A DNA stretch of 64,000 nucleotides from an uncultured Oscillospiraceae bacterium (lineage in GTDB: Bacteria; Bacillota; Clostridia; Oscillospirales; Oscillospiraceae). This document shows positions 14,827 through 23,398 of this stretch, piece after piece. The stretch spans positions 1 through 64,000 of the forward strand of contig CALWXG010000007.1 of assembly GCA_944385435.1 (NCBI GenBank), in the 5' to 3' direction. A program made the translations under genes and the position numbers. Below the pieces are notes generated by a model. It saw only the letters and a program-made list of their open reading frames with translations. It had not been told where the DNA came from and searched no databases. Each line of letters opens with the position of its first letter. The stretch's first letter is position 1.

Positions 14827-15813
14827 TTATTCCTTGGAGAAGCGGCGCTGGGAGAGAATCTCGAAATGCAGCTTCTTCTGCAGGGTGCCCAGGATGCCGT
14901 CGGGCAGGAACAGGATGACCAGGATGGCGATCAGACCCAGGATGATGTTGGACCAGCCGGAGTATTTGGCCAGGAACTCGTCCAGGGCGATGTATACCAC
15001 AGTGCCCACAATGGGGCCGGCCATGGTGCCGATGCCGCCGATGATGACGATAAACACTAGGGACACGGTCCACTCGATGTCAAAGCCGCTGCCGGGGAGA
15101 ATGGTGCCGTTGTACCGGTAGTACAGGCCGCCGGCCAAGGCGCAGAACAGGCCCGCGATCACAAAGCAGATCAGCTTGGAGCGGAAGATGTTCACGCCCA
15201 CGGAGGAGGCGGCGTCTGCGTCGTCCCGCATGGCGGTCAGGCCCAGACCAATCTTGGAGTTGAGCAGGAAGTAGATCAGCACGATGGCCACCACGCACAG
15301 GATCAGAGCGAGCAGACACACCATGGTGCGGTCGGGACGTCCGGCCACGGTCATGCCGCCGCCCTTGCCCACAAAGCCCCAGCTGGTGAACCAGGTCTTC
15401 AAAGCCTCCGCGATGACCCAGGTGGCGATGGCGAAGTACATGCCCCGCATCCGGAACAGGATCAGGGAGAGCACCAGGGCCAGCACCGCGCCGATGGCGC
15501 CGCCCACGATCCAGCCCACGATGTAGGACATACCGTAAGTGGTGACCATGACGGCCATGGAGTAGCCGGCCACGCCGACGAAGGTCTGCTGGCCCAGGCT
15601 GGTCATGCCGGTGAAGCCGCTGAGCAGGTTCCACATACAGGCCATGGTGCAGTACAGGAATACGTTGGTGAGGATGCGCCGGGTGTTACTGCTGCCCACA
15701 AAGACCAGCACAACCAGCACCGCCACAAGGATGATGCCGATGATCAGCATGGGCAGGCCGCCCAGGACCCGGATGGGCTGCTGACGGGTGGAGAGATTTT
15801 CTGCTTTTTTCAT
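14827..15813 (-). CDS. livM: Branched-chain amino acid ABC transporter permease
   Basis: The 328-residue protein is a LivM-type permease with about eight to ten membrane helices. MWNLLSGFTGMTSLGQQTFVGVAGY near residues 50-75 and the C-terminal GGIGTMAGPIVGTVVYIALDEFL are signatures of the family. It pairs with LivH to form the membrane channel for branched-chain amino acids or related amides. ATG 15813 follows GGGAGGGGG; longer upstream frames run through livH. It is the last gene of the operon, 17 bases after livH. Confidence 0.92.
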   Translation of the reverse strand: MKKAENLSTRQQPIRVLGGLPMLIIGIILVAVLVVLVFVGSSNTRRILTNVFLYCTMACMWNLLSGFTGMTSLGQQTFVGVAGYSMAVMVTTYGMSYIVGWIVGGAIGAVLALVLSLILFRMRGMYFAIATWVIAEALKTWFTSWGFVGKGGGMTVAGRPDRTMVCLLALILCVVAIVLIYFLLNSKIGLGLTAMRDDADAASSVGVNIFRSKLICFVIAGLFCALAGGLYYRYNGTILPGSGFDIEWTVSLVFIVIIGGIGTMAGPIVGTVVYIALDEFLAKYSGWSNIILGLIAILVILFLPDGILGTLQKKLHFEILSQRRFSKE

Positions 15814-15830
15814 TATTCTTTCCCCCTCCC

Positions 15831-16697
15831 TTACTTCGAAAACAGGCCCTGGGGCCGGACAGCCAGCATGATGATCAGCACCACGTAGCTGGCCAGCAGG
15901 CCGTAGCTGGCGCCGCCGAACACCTGGGCCAGGCCGAACACCAGGCCGCCCACCAGGGCGCCGGGAATGGAGCCCATGCCGCCGATGACCACCACGCCGA
16001 AGGCCCGCAGCAGGTACTCGCCGCCGGAGCTGGGGTAGAAGGTCCAACGCATGCCCACACACAGGCCGGCCACGGCGGCGGTGGCCATGGCGATGCCCAT
16101 GGCCACGGCGTAGGCCTTCTTGATGCTCACGCCCATGAGGGAGGCGGCTACGATGTCGTCAGAGGTGGCACGGATGGCCCGGCCCATGTAGGTGCGGCGC
16201 AGGAACAGGGTGAGCACCAGGATGGTGACCAGGCTGATGATGAGCAGGATCAGATCCAGCACCGGGATGTACAGACCACCGGGCAGGGAGATGTTGCTCT
16301 GGGCATAAGAGGGGTTCATCTTTCGGGCGTCCGCGCTGAAGAGCAGCAGCATGGCGTCCTGCAGGATGATGGACAGGCCGAAGGTGACCAACAGGGCCGG
16401 TTCGGAGCCCTGCAGCATGACCCGGTTGATGAGCACGCTCTGCAGCACCATGCCGATGATAAACATCAAGGGGATGGTGATGATCAGGGTGAGAATGGGA
16501 TCGATGTCCAGCGCCTGGGAAATCAGAGTGGAGCAAAACGCGCCCAGGATGACGAACTCGCCGTGGGCCAGATTGGTGAGCTTGACGATACCGAAGATGA
16601 TGGTCATGCCCACGCCCAGGACGGCAAAGAGTCCGCCCAGCAGGATGCCGCTGATGGCGTTCTGCGCGGTAAAAATGTTCTGAAGGACTTCAAGCAT
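15831..16697 (-). CDS. livH: Branched-chain amino acid ABC transporter permease
   Basis: The 288-residue protein is the LivH-type partner permease with about eight helices. LTNLAHGEFVILGAF near residues 38-52 and AFGVVVIGGMGSIPGALVGGL near 230-250 are conserved in the family. The start ATG 16697 has GGAGG upstream. It lies between the ATPase gene livF and livM in one operon. Confidence 0.92.
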   Translation of the reverse strand: MLEVLQNIFTAQNAISGILLGGLFAVLGVGMTIIFGIVKLTNLAHGEFVILGAFCSTLISQALDIDPILTLIITIPLMFIIGMVLQSVLINRVMLQGSEPALLVTFGLSIILQDAMLLLFSADARKMNPSYAQSNISLPGGLYIPVLDLILLIISLVTILVLTLFLRRTYMGRAIRATSDDIVAASLMGVSIKKAYAVAMGIAMATAAVAGLCVGMRWTFYPSSGGEYLLRAFGVVVIGGMGSIPGALVGGLVFGLAQVFGGASYGLLASYVVLIIMLAVRPQGLFSK

Positions 16698-16712
16698 GTC
16701 TCTTTGCCTCCT

Positions 16713-17426
16713 TTACAGGCCAAAATAGGCTTTTTTGATCTCTTCATCCGTCAGTTCCTTGGAGCTGCCGGAGAGGACCACCCGTCCCTTGAGCATGATG
16801 TGGCACAGCTGGGCGGTGCGGATGGCCCGCTGGGTATCCTGCTCCACCAGCACCACGGTCATGCCGCCGGCGCTGATCTCCTTGATCCGGGCGTAGATGT
16901 CCTTGATGATGGTGGGGGCCAGGCCCAGGGAGATCTCGTCGAAGAGTACGCAGTCCGGGTTGGTCATCAGCGCCCGGCCAATGGCCACCATCTGGCGCTG
17001 GCCGCCGGACAGGCTGCCGGACAGGTCGTTGCGCTTCTGCTTGAGAACGGGGAAGAGCTCGTACACCCGCTCCAGGGATTCCTTCAGTTTGCCCCGGGCG
17101 GATTTGGGGTAGCTGCCCATAATGAGGTTGTCCTCCACCGTCATGCGGATGAAGCAGCGGCTGCCCTGGGGCACCAGGGACAGGCCCCGGGTGACCAGCT
17201 TTTCAGCGGGCATGCCGGTGATGTCCTCCCCCTTGAAGTACACCTTGCCGGCGGAGGGCTTGTGTACCCCGGCGATGGTGTCCATCAGGGTGGACTTGCC
17301 GGCGCCGTTGGCGCCGATGACGGAGACGATCATGCCCTGGGGCACATCCAGGGTGGCGGATTCCACGGCGATAAAGTCACCGTATTTGGCCTGGACGCCT
17401 TCTACTTTCAGGATAGGTTCACTCAT
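16713..17426 (-). CDS. livF: Branched-chain amino acid ABC transporter ATP-binding protein
   Basis: The 237-residue ATPase has Walker A GANGAGKST (residues 36-44), the signature LSGSLSGGQRQM (about 135-146), Walker B CVLFDEIS (about 160-167) and a downstream His in the switch region replaced by VLVEQD as is usual in LivF. It powers uptake together with LivG. Its start overlaps the end of livG by eight bases, indicating translational coupling. Confidence 0.92.
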   Translation of the reverse strand: MSEPILKVEGVQAKYGDFIAVESATLDVPQGMIVSVIGANGAGKSTLMDTIAGVHKPSAGKVYFKGEDITGMPAEKLVTRGLSLVPQGSRCFIRMTVEDNLIMGSYPKSARGKLKESLERVYELFPVLKQKRNDLSGSLSGGQRQMVAIGRALMTNPDCVLFDEISLGLAPTIIKDIYARIKEISAGGMTVVLVEQDTQRAIRTAQLCHIMLKGRVVLSGSSKELTDEEIKKAYFGL

Positions 17427-18147
17427 CTTCTTCCACCCCCAGATAAACGTCTTCCACCAGCTTGGAGTTCATGACCTCCACCGGGTTGCCCACGATGAGG
17501 TTGTGGCCTTCGGCCATACACATCAGGGTGTCGGTGGATTCCACCATGGTCTGGATGACGTGCTCGATCCAGATGATGGAGTAACCGGCGGCCTTCAGGT
17601 TGGCCACCATCTTCATCACGTCCTGAACCTCGGCCTCGGTCAGGCCGGCGGCAACCTCGTCCAGCAGCAGCAGCTTGGGCTCGGTGCCCAGGGCGCGGGC
17701 AATCTCCATGCGCTTGCGGTCCAGCAGGGTGAGCTCACCGGCCCGGATTTCCCGCTTGTCATACAGCTCGGTGAGCTTCAGGGCGTCCAGAGCCACCCGG
17801 GCGCCGTCTTTTTCGTTGTGGCCGGCGCCGTGGACGGCGGCCACCAGCACGTTTTCAAAAACGCTCATCCCCTCAAAGGGCCGGGGTACCTGATAGGTGC
17901 GGCCGATGCCCATGCGGCAGCGGGTGTTGGCGCTTACTTTCGTCACATTATGGCCATCGAAGGTGATCGTGCCCTGGGTGGGGATGATCAGCCCGATGAG
18001 GGCGTTGAACATGGTGGTCTTGCCGCAGCCGTTGGGGCCGATGACGCCATAGACTTCGCCCTTCTTGACCTCAAAAGTCAGGTCGTTGAGGATCTGTACC
18101 CGGCCGTAGCCGGCGTTGACATGTTCAAAAGACAGTATGGTTTCCAT
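17419..18147 (-). CDS. livG: Branched-chain amino acid ABC transporter ATP-binding protein
   Basis: The 242-residue ATPase has Walker A GPNGCGKTT (residues 37-45), GELTLLDRKRMEIARAL in the signature position and Walker B LLLLDEVAAGL (about 159-169). The insertion after Walker A and the weak LSGGQ motif (LTLLDRKR) are typical of LivG rather than LivF. It begins after an intercistronic hairpin that separates it from the binding-protein gene. Confidence 0.92.
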   Translation of the reverse strand: METILSFEHVNAGYGRVQILNDLTFEVKKGEVYGVIGPNGCGKTTMFNALIGLIIPTQGTITFDGHNVTKVSANTRCRMGIGRTYQVPRPFEGMSVFENVLVAAVHGAGHNEKDGARVALDALKLTELYDKREIRAGELTLLDRKRMEIARALGTEPKLLLLDEVAAGLTEAEVQDVMKMVANLKAAGYSIIWIEHVIQTMVESTDTLMCMAEGHNLIVGNPVEVMNSKLVEDVYLGVEEDE

Positions 18148-18178
18148 GATTCCCTCCCATATCTGAGAAACCTGCCGC

Positions 18179-18207
18179 CGGGCGGGGCGCTGTGGGCGCC
18201 CCGCCCG
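18179..18207 (-). promoter_or_regulatory. Intercistronic stem-loop between the binding protein and livG
   Basis: Arms 18179-18190 and 18196-18207 form a perfect 12-pair GC-only stem with a five-base loop. There is no T-run on the minus strand, so it is more likely an mRNA-stabilising or attenuating element than a terminator. Confidence 0.6.
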
Positions 18208-18245
18208 GTGTTCAGGTCAAATCTTGTCTCGAAAAAGCCGGAAGC

Positions 18246-19514
18246 TCAGTGCTGGGTGGCGTTGCCCTCCACATAGGAGCCGGTGGTGGAGATGTCGGGG
18301 TAGACGGTGTTGTCGATGATGACCAGCTCGAAGCCGCCGTTGCCGTCGGACTGCCACTGGCCGCCGGAGATGACGGTGTCACCGTAGGTCAGGCCGTTCA
18401 TCTCCTGGTCATATTTGATGGGGCCGACGATGGTCTCGGTGTCCAGGACGCGCATGGCCTCAACCACGGCCTCCTTATCGGTGGTGCCGGCGTCCTGGAA
18501 GGCCTGGACGGCCAGCTCCAGAGCGGCGTAGGCATAGCCGGCGGGCTGGGGCATATTGCGGCCGTCGTTGTCCTCGGCGTAGGCGGCGCCCAGGTCGGCG
18601 CAGTTCACACCGGTGAGGTCGGACACCCAGGGGTAGGTGGGATCCCACCACACCTCGGTCATGATGCCCTCGGCCAGGTCCTTCAGGGCCTCCACGTCGC
18701 CGTCCAGCAGGCAACACTTGCCCATGGTGATGCAGCCCACCTCCAGGCCGGAGGAGACCAGGGCGCTGTACAGGTTGTTGAAGTCAGGGGGGGTGTTGGT
18801 GCCGGCCAGGATGTCGATCTCCTTCTCACGGAACTCGTTCACGATGGTGGTGAAGTCGGTGGTTCCGGGGGGGTACTGGCCGGGATCCACCAGGGTGTAG
18901 TCCTCGGCCACCCGCTGGGCGAACACGTCGTGCCAGGCGGTGCCGTCGGAGTCGCTGGCGAAGGCCAGGCCGATCTTGGTGTCCTTGGAGGGGGGATAGC
19001 CGGCGGCGGTCCACAGGGCCTTGTACTGCTCATACACCTTCTCGATGGTCCAGAAGGCGTGGACGGTCCACTGGGCGGGCTCGCTCAGGGAGTTGGCCAC
19101 GGCGTCCACAGGGGCCTGGATGGCGATGCAGGGGGTGCCGGTCTGCTCGGCCACGGTGACCACGGGGATAACGGTCTCAGGGGTCTGGATGGCGATGAGC
19201 ATGTCCACCTCGTCCTGGTCCACCAGGGTCATGGCTCTCTGGGAGCAGTTGTTCTGGTCGGACTGGGAGTCGTAGTAGACCACCTCGATGTTCTTTTTGG
19301 CGCCGTCCACCTCGATGCCGCCCAGGGTTTCGTTCACGTAGGTCTCGATCTGCTCGATGACCCACTGGGCGCCTTCGCCGTTGCCGGCCAGAGCGCCGGT
19401 TTCGGGGTTGACGTAGCCGATCTTGATGGTGTCGCTGGAGCCGCCGCATCCGGCCAGCAGGCCCAGGCACATGACGCCGGCCAGCGCCAGAGCAAGGATG
19501 CCTTTCTTCTTCAT
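18246..19514 (-). CDS. livK: Branched-chain amino acid ABC transporter substrate-binding lipoprotein
   Basis: The 422-residue protein starts at ATG 19514 behind AAAGGAG. It has a lipoprotein signal peptide (positively charged MKKKG, hydrophobic core, lipobox LLAGC with Cys at about 21), so it is tethered outside the membrane. The mature part begins IKIGYVNPETGALAGNGEG, the periplasmic-binding-protein type I start typical of LivJ/LivK and amide-binding proteins. It captures the substrate for LivHMGF. The exact ligand is not evident. It is the first gene of the operon and is followed by a stem-loop that may allow it to be made in excess. Confidence 0.9.
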   Translation of the reverse strand: MKKKGILALALAGVMCLGLLAGCGGSSDTIKIGYVNPETGALAGNGEGAQWVIEQIETYVNETLGGIEVDGAKKNIEVVYYDSQSDQNNCSQRAMTLVDQDEVDMLIAIQTPETVIPVVTVAEQTGTPCIAIQAPVDAVANSLSEPAQWTVHAFWTIEKVYEQYKALWTAAGYPPSKDTKIGLAFASDSDGTAWHDVFAQRVAEDYTLVDPGQYPPGTTDFTTIVNEFREKEIDILAGTNTPPDFNNLYSALVSSGLEVGCITMGKCCLLDGDVEALKDLAEGIMTEVWWDPTYPWVSDLTGVNCADLGAAYAEDNDGRNMPQPAGYAYAALELAVQAFQDAGTTDKEAVVEAMRVLDTETIVGPIKYDQEMNGLTYGDTVISGGQWQSDGNGGFELVIIDNTVYPDISTTGSYVEGNATQH

Positions 19515-19600
19515 CTTTTCTTCTCCTTTCAAGATTCCGTTTGGTTGGCTTCTTGACAAAGCCGATTCAGCAGAAATCCCCGTGTGCCGGGGACATTCTG

Positions 19601-19655
19601 ATTATAGCAGAATCAACCTTAAGGAAACCTTAAAATCCCCCTTACTCAACCTTAA
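19601..19655 (-). promoter_or_regulatory. Liv operon promoter with three phased direct repeats
   Basis: The -10 box TATAAT is at 19606-19601 on the minus strand. Upstream lie three perfect copies of TTAAGGTT at 19622-19615, 19633-19626 and 19655-19648. Their starts are 11 and 22 bases apart, one and two helical turns, and the nearest occupies the -35 position. This is the usual layout of an OmpR-family activator site, and an OmpR-type response regulator is encoded next door. Confidence 0.7.
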
Positions 19656-19717
19656 AATCACCAGAAAAGTGCTTGCTGTGTGGAGAAAAATGGAGATGAA
19701 AAATGTGAAAAATGCAT

Positions 19718-19752
19718 AAAAACTGGAACACACAGGACTGTGTGTTCCAGTT
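19718..19752 (-). terminator. Terminator of the two-component operon
   Basis: AACTGGAACACACAG (19721-19735) pairs perfectly with 19738-19752 and is followed on the minus strand by TTTTT. It lies just after the histidine kinase gene and before the liv promoter. Confidence 0.9.
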
Positions 19753-19762
19753 GGAAGCGGGA

Positions 19763-21067
19763 TCAGATGGAAAAATTCCGCTGCCGGAGGGGCAGGGAGA
19801 CGGTGAACACAGTGCCCTTGGGGTGGTTGTGTTCTGCGGTGATGCGCCCGCCGTGGCGCTGGGCGATGAGACTGGCGATGTACAGTCCCAGACCGCTGCC
19901 GTCGGCTTTGGACTGGTGGCGCTCCTCCCGGTAGAATCGGGTGAAGATCTTGTCCATGGCCTCATCGCTGATGCCAACCCCGGAGTCGGACACGGTGAGG
20001 ATAGCCCGGTTGTCCCCCTTGCGGGTTCTTACCCGGATCAGGCCGCCGGGCTCGGTGTACTTCAAGGCGTTTTCCAGCAGAATAGCCAGCAGCTCGGTGA
20101 GCAGCTGCTTGTCTGCGGCCAGGGTGAGGCGGGGCTGAAGCTGAACCTCCAGCCTGGTGCCCACCGTCTCCGCCTGGTAGCGGAAGGGCTCGATAAAGTT
20201 GCCGATCAGGGTCTCCAGGTCCACCTGTTCCAGCCGCAGATGCATTTCCGAGGCCTGCAGCTGGACCATCTCCAGCAGGTTGGAGGTCATTTTCCGCAGG
20301 CGGCTGGTTTCCGACAGGGAGTTCATGATGAGATCGCTGCGATCGATGATCTTCTTTCCCGGAGACTCCAGCAGCAGTTCCAGGGAACTGTGGATGACCG
20401 CCAGGGGAGAGCGCAGTTCGTGGGAGGCATAGCTGATGAATTCATCCTGTTTGGACCAGGCCTCTGTGACGCCCTGAACCAGGGATTTGCTCAGATACCA
20501 CCCGGCGATGAGCACCAGAAGCATGGAGGCTGCCGTGCACTGGAGCAGGACGTTGAGGATGATGGTCAGGGATTCCTCAATGTCCGTGGAGTCGGTGGCC
20601 AGCTGGATGTAATAGGTGTCCTCCCCGGCGGACAGAGGCACGGTATAGGTGCGGTAGGAGCGGGTGGCGCTGTTGCGCTGGGTCCGCTCGGTGAGGAGTT
20701 TCCCGCTGTCTGAGGGGGAAAAGTCGATGTTCAGCATATAGTCGAAGGAGGTGAGATAGTCGGAGTTGAGGATGTTTCCCTCCTCATCCCGAACCAGCAG
20801 GAAGATGCGGTAGGTGATGACATAGCTGCTGCCGTTTTCGTGATAGATGATGTTGCGGCCGTTGAGGAAGTTGTCCAGGGCGTCTTCGGGATTCTGGCGG
20901 ATGTGCTCTTCAGCCTGGGACATCTGGCTGTCAATCTCTTCGTAAAGGGCGCTGGCGGAGATGCTGTATACGATGAAGTCAAAGATGCAGAACAGGACCA
21001 GAAACACCACAAAGAGAATACCCATATACTGCAGGCGCCGGCGCAGCAGAAAATTTTTTCTATCCAT
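19763..21067 (-). CDS. Sensor histidine kinase
   Basis: The 434-residue membrane kinase has two helices (about 12-36 and 160-185) enclosing an extracellular sensor region of about 125 residues. Then come the H-box SYASHELRSPLAVIHSS with the phosphorylated His, the N-box LLENALKYT, and G-boxes VSDSGVGIS and GSGLGLYIA. The start is taken at ATG 21067 because the upstream ATG at 21082 lies deeper inside the response regulator gene; there is no strong binding site, consistent with coupling. It would phosphorylate the response regulator encoded just upstream. The first gene of the operon is a binding lipoprotein that may present the ligand to it. Confidence 0.88.
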   Translation of the reverse strand: MDRKNFLLRRRLQYMGILFVVFLVLFCIFDFIVYSISASALYEEIDSQMSQAEEHIRQNPEDALDNFLNGRNIIYHENGSSYVITYRIFLLVRDEEGNILNSDYLTSFDYMLNIDFSPSDSGKLLTERTQRNSATRSYRTYTVPLSAGEDTYYIQLATDSTDIEESLTIILNVLLQCTAASMLLVLIAGWYLSKSLVQGVTEAWSKQDEFISYASHELRSPLAVIHSSLELLLESPGKKIIDRSDLIMNSLSETSRLRKMTSNLLEMVQLQASEMHLRLEQVDLETLIGNFIEPFRYQAETVGTRLEVQLQPRLTLAADKQLLTELLAILLENALKYTEPGGLIRVRTRKGDNRAILTVSDSGVGISDEAMDKIFTRFYREERHQSKADGSGLGLYIASLIAQRHGGRITAEHNHPKGTVFTVSLPLRQRNFSI

Positions 21068-21752
21068 ACAGCTCACTGTCATCGGTGAGGATGTAACCGA
21101 TGCCTCTCACAGTTTTTAAGTATTTTTCGTAGTCATACTGACGCAGAATCTTCCGGACCTGGCTGGCATACACCTCCACCACGGAGAATTCTGTCGTGGA
21201 GTAAAAGCCCCAGACCCGCTGGAACAGACGCTCCTTATGGACAATGATATTCTGATTTTCCACCAGAAACTGGAGAAAATCAAACTGCTTTCCGTGAAGA
21301 TCCAGCTTGCCGTCGCCGATGCGGGCGGTGCGGGTGTTGGTGTTCATCACAAGATCCAGAAAGGTGAGGGTGGATTCCGGCGGGGCCAGGTCCCGCCGGG
21401 CCCTGCGCACCAGGGCCTCCAGGCGGGCCTGGAAGATATCCAGATCAAAGGGTTTGGACAGGTAGTCGTCCGCCCCGGTACGCAGGGCCTTCACCTGATC
21501 GGAGGACTGCCCCAGGGCGGTGAGCATGAGCACAGGGGTGGCATTGCCGGCGGCGCGCAGCTGTTCCAGCACCTCGTAGCCGTTGAGCTTGGGCATCATC
21601 ACGTCCAGAATGACCACGTCAAAGTTCTCGCGGAACAGGCGGTGCAGACCCTCTTCCCCGTCAAAAGCCTGGGTCATGTCAAATTTGTGCTTCAGGCTTT
21701 CGCAGATGTTGTTGGAGAGGATCTTGTCGTCTTCGATGATCAAGGCTTTCAT
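21060..21752 (-). CDS. OmpR-family response regulator
   Basis: The 230-residue protein has a receiver domain (IIEDDKILS at 4-12, phosphorylation site in VVILDVMMPK near 49-58, conserved Lys near 105 in YLSKPFD) and a C-terminal winged helix ending RGIGYILTD. Its ATG shares the ATGA with the stop of the binding-protein gene, so the two are translationally coupled, and its end overlaps the kinase start. The phased TTAAGGTT repeats before the liv operon are a candidate target. Confidence 0.92.
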   Translation of the reverse strand: MKALIIEDDKILSNNICESLKHKFDMTQAFDGEEGLHRLFRENFDVVILDVMMPKLNGYEVLEQLRAAGNATPVLMLTALGQSSDQVKALRTGADDYLSKPFDLDIFQARLEALVRRARRDLAPPESTLTFLDLVMNTNTRTARIGDGKLDLHGKQFDFLQFLVENQNIIVHKERLFQRVWGFYSTTEFSVVEVYASQVRKILRQYDYEKYLKTVRGIGYILTDDSELYG

Positions 21753-23047
21753 GGATTGCTGCCCCCTGCCATTTGTAGAGTATCCGGAATTAATTTGATG
21801 TCTGCGGTGATCTCCACGGAGGGGATCAGATAGTTGCCCACGATCTCCTGGCGGAAGGAGCCGTCCTCCTGCCGGATCCACTGTCCGGCCACGCAGGACA
21901 TGAGGGATATGTGATCCTCGTTGAAGGAGACGTGCCCCACGATGGTGTCCAGGTCGGTGGCGGCGGCGGCCTCATTGATAGCGCTCAATTCCAGGGATCC
22001 GGCCCGCTGGAGAATGTCGTAGAGAATTTCCACGTTGGCATGCTTATAGCCCACGGTGGGGGGCGCCAGAGAGAGCTGGGGATATTGCTCCAGATAGTCC
22101 TGGGCCAGTTGGGCGCTGCTCCAGCCGTTGAGGGAGGAGTAGTAGGGGAAATCCCCGCTCCACCACACCTCGGTGATCAGCCCGTCGGCCAATTCGTCCA
22201 GCACCTCCACGTCCGAAGAGAACAGGCACGATTTGGCCACTGTGCACAGCTTCGGGCGATAGCCGGTGGCGGTACACTGGCGCCAGAAATTGGAAAAATC
22301 CACGGTGTTCATCACGCCCAGGATGATATCACAATCCGCCTGGATGAACTGGCCGATCATGTGGGAGTAATCGGTCATGCCCAGGGTGTAGCGTCCGGGA
22401 TCCACGATGGTGTATCCTTTGGAAGCGGCAAAATCCGTGATGAAGGTGGTGATCTCCACCCCTTCGCCGTCGTTGGCAGTGAGCAGGCCGATGGTCTTGT
22501 TGGTGTCCACCTTGTCCCATACGTCCAGGAAGCAGAGCATTTCCCGCTCGTTGTCGAAAAAGGTGTGCCAGGAGTTCTGATAGGGGCCGCCCATGGCCCA
22601 GGCGGAGGCAGGGGCGTCCACAGAGATGCAGGCAATGCCGGCCCGTTCGCAGGCGGCGGAGACGGGAGTGACGGTATCTGCCGTGTTGGAGACGATCATG
22701 ATGTCAATGCCGGATTGGATCAGCTCCTGGGCGGCTTCGCCGGCCCGGGCAATGTTGGACTGGGAGTCGGTACAGACCAGTTCCAGCCGGCAGCGCTTGC
22801 CGTCCAGCACCACGCCGCCCTGCGCGTTGATGATATCGAAGGCGGACTGCTCCACATAGGGGGTGCCCTGCCCGAACGAGGACAGAGGTCCGGTGGAAGG
22901 GGCCACCCGGCCGACCAGAACGGTATCATCAAAGATCCAGTTCCCCTGGGCATCCTGACCGGATGGCGAGGAGACCGGAGCGGACTGGGTGCATCCGGCG
23001 AGGAGAAACGTGAAACAGACAGCCAGCGCGGCCAAACGGATTCCCAT
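21749..23047 (-). CDS. LivK-like binding lipoprotein coupled to a two-component system
   Basis: The 432-residue protein has a signal peptide with lipobox LLAGC (Cys about 19) and a type I periplasmic-binding fold related to the LivK protein of the neighbouring transporter: both share a GPLSSFGQG/GALAGNGEG-like start, EVWW and VDPG(R/Q)Y segments. No transporter genes follow it. Instead its stop overlaps the start of the response regulator. It probably senses an extracellular amino-acid-like ligand and passes the signal to the kinase rather than feeding a transporter. ATG 23047 follows GAGGAGGTG. Confidence 0.85.
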   Translation of the reverse strand: MGIRLAALAVCFTFLLAGCTQSAPVSSPSGQDAQGNWIFDDTVLVGRVAPSTGPLSSFGQGTPYVEQSAFDIINAQGGVVLDGKRCRLELVCTDSQSNIARAGEAAQELIQSGIDIMIVSNTADTVTPVSAACERAGIACISVDAPASAWAMGGPYQNSWHTFFDNEREMLCFLDVWDKVDTNKTIGLLTANDGEGVEITTFITDFAASKGYTIVDPGRYTLGMTDYSHMIGQFIQADCDIILGVMNTVDFSNFWRQCTATGYRPKLCTVAKSCLFSSDVEVLDELADGLITEVWWSGDFPYYSSLNGWSSAQLAQDYLEQYPQLSLAPPTVGYKHANVEILYDILQRAGSLELSAINEAAAATDLDTIVGHVSFNEDHISLMSCVAGQWIRQEDGSFRQEIVGNYLIPSVEITADIKLIPDTLQMAGGSNP

Positions 23048-23090
23048 GGGACACCTCCTCAGAAAAAAGTTATAAAAACAAGGTGTCTAA

Positions 23091-23119
23091 ATTATAGACC
23101 ACAGGCGGGGCATTTGCAA
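23091..23119 (-). promoter_or_regulatory. Promoter of the binding-protein/two-component operon
   Basis: On the minus strand TTGCAA (23119-23114) and TATAAT (23096-23091) are separated by 17 bases. It lacks the TTAAGGTT repeats seen before the liv operon. Confidence 0.7.
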
Positions 23120-23129
23120 GCGGGTTGGG

Positions 23130-23165
23130 AAAAAGAAGGAACGGTCCGGGCGTGGGCCCGGACCG
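23130..23165 (-). terminator. Terminator of ychF, beyond the repeated 3' ends
   Basis: CGGTCCGGGC (23142-23151) and its complement (23156-23165) form a ten-pair stem with a T-rich tail on the minus strand. It lies after all three copies of the ychF 3' end, so the inserted elements lie between the stop codon and the terminator. Confidence 0.7.
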
Positions 23166-23189
23166 TCGGAAGCTGAAGTCAGTTCGGTA

Positions 23190-23229
23190 TTACACACTGA
23201 ACCAGAAGAGGATGATATCCCCGTCCTGG
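23190..23229 (-). repeat. Distal diverged copy of the ychF 3' end
   Basis: This 40-base stretch repeats the last codons and stop of ychF. It would encode [13 protein letters not shown] and a TAA, compared with [13 protein letters not shown] in the gene. It is the most diverged of the copies and the farthest from the gene. Confidence 0.85.
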
Positions 23230-23356
23230 TTTCCCAATGGATCAACCTGCTCGGCGGAAGTGAATTCCGCCTGCGCAATTCGCCGCAGGCGGCGAATTTA
23301 CGCGCCGTCCGGCGCGGGGCGCTGACGCGCCCTGTGGTCCAGGACAGCGGGGAAAT
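23230..23356 (-). repeat. Structured hairpin element, copy 2
   Basis: This stretch contains the hairpin series of the element family: GGGCGC/GCGCCC (23317-23322, 23327-23332), GCGCC/GGCGC (23302-23306, 23311-23315), a ten-pair stem AATTCGCCGC/GCGGCGAATT (23277-23286, 23289-23298) and GGCGGAA/TTCCGCC around GTGAA (23253-23271). The last hairpin of the other copies is lost. It lies between two copies of the ychF 3' end. Confidence 0.7.
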
Positions 23357-23398
23357 TTATACGTTGAACCGGAAGAGAATAATATCCCCGTCCTGGAC
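23357..23398 (-). repeat. Proximal second copy of the ychF 3' end
   Basis: These 42 bases repeat the ychF end with two silent changes, still encoding [13 protein letters not shown] and a stop. It is flanked by inverted GTCCAGGAC (23337-23345) and GTCCTGGAC (23390-23398), as is the genuine gene end. Confidence 0.9.
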
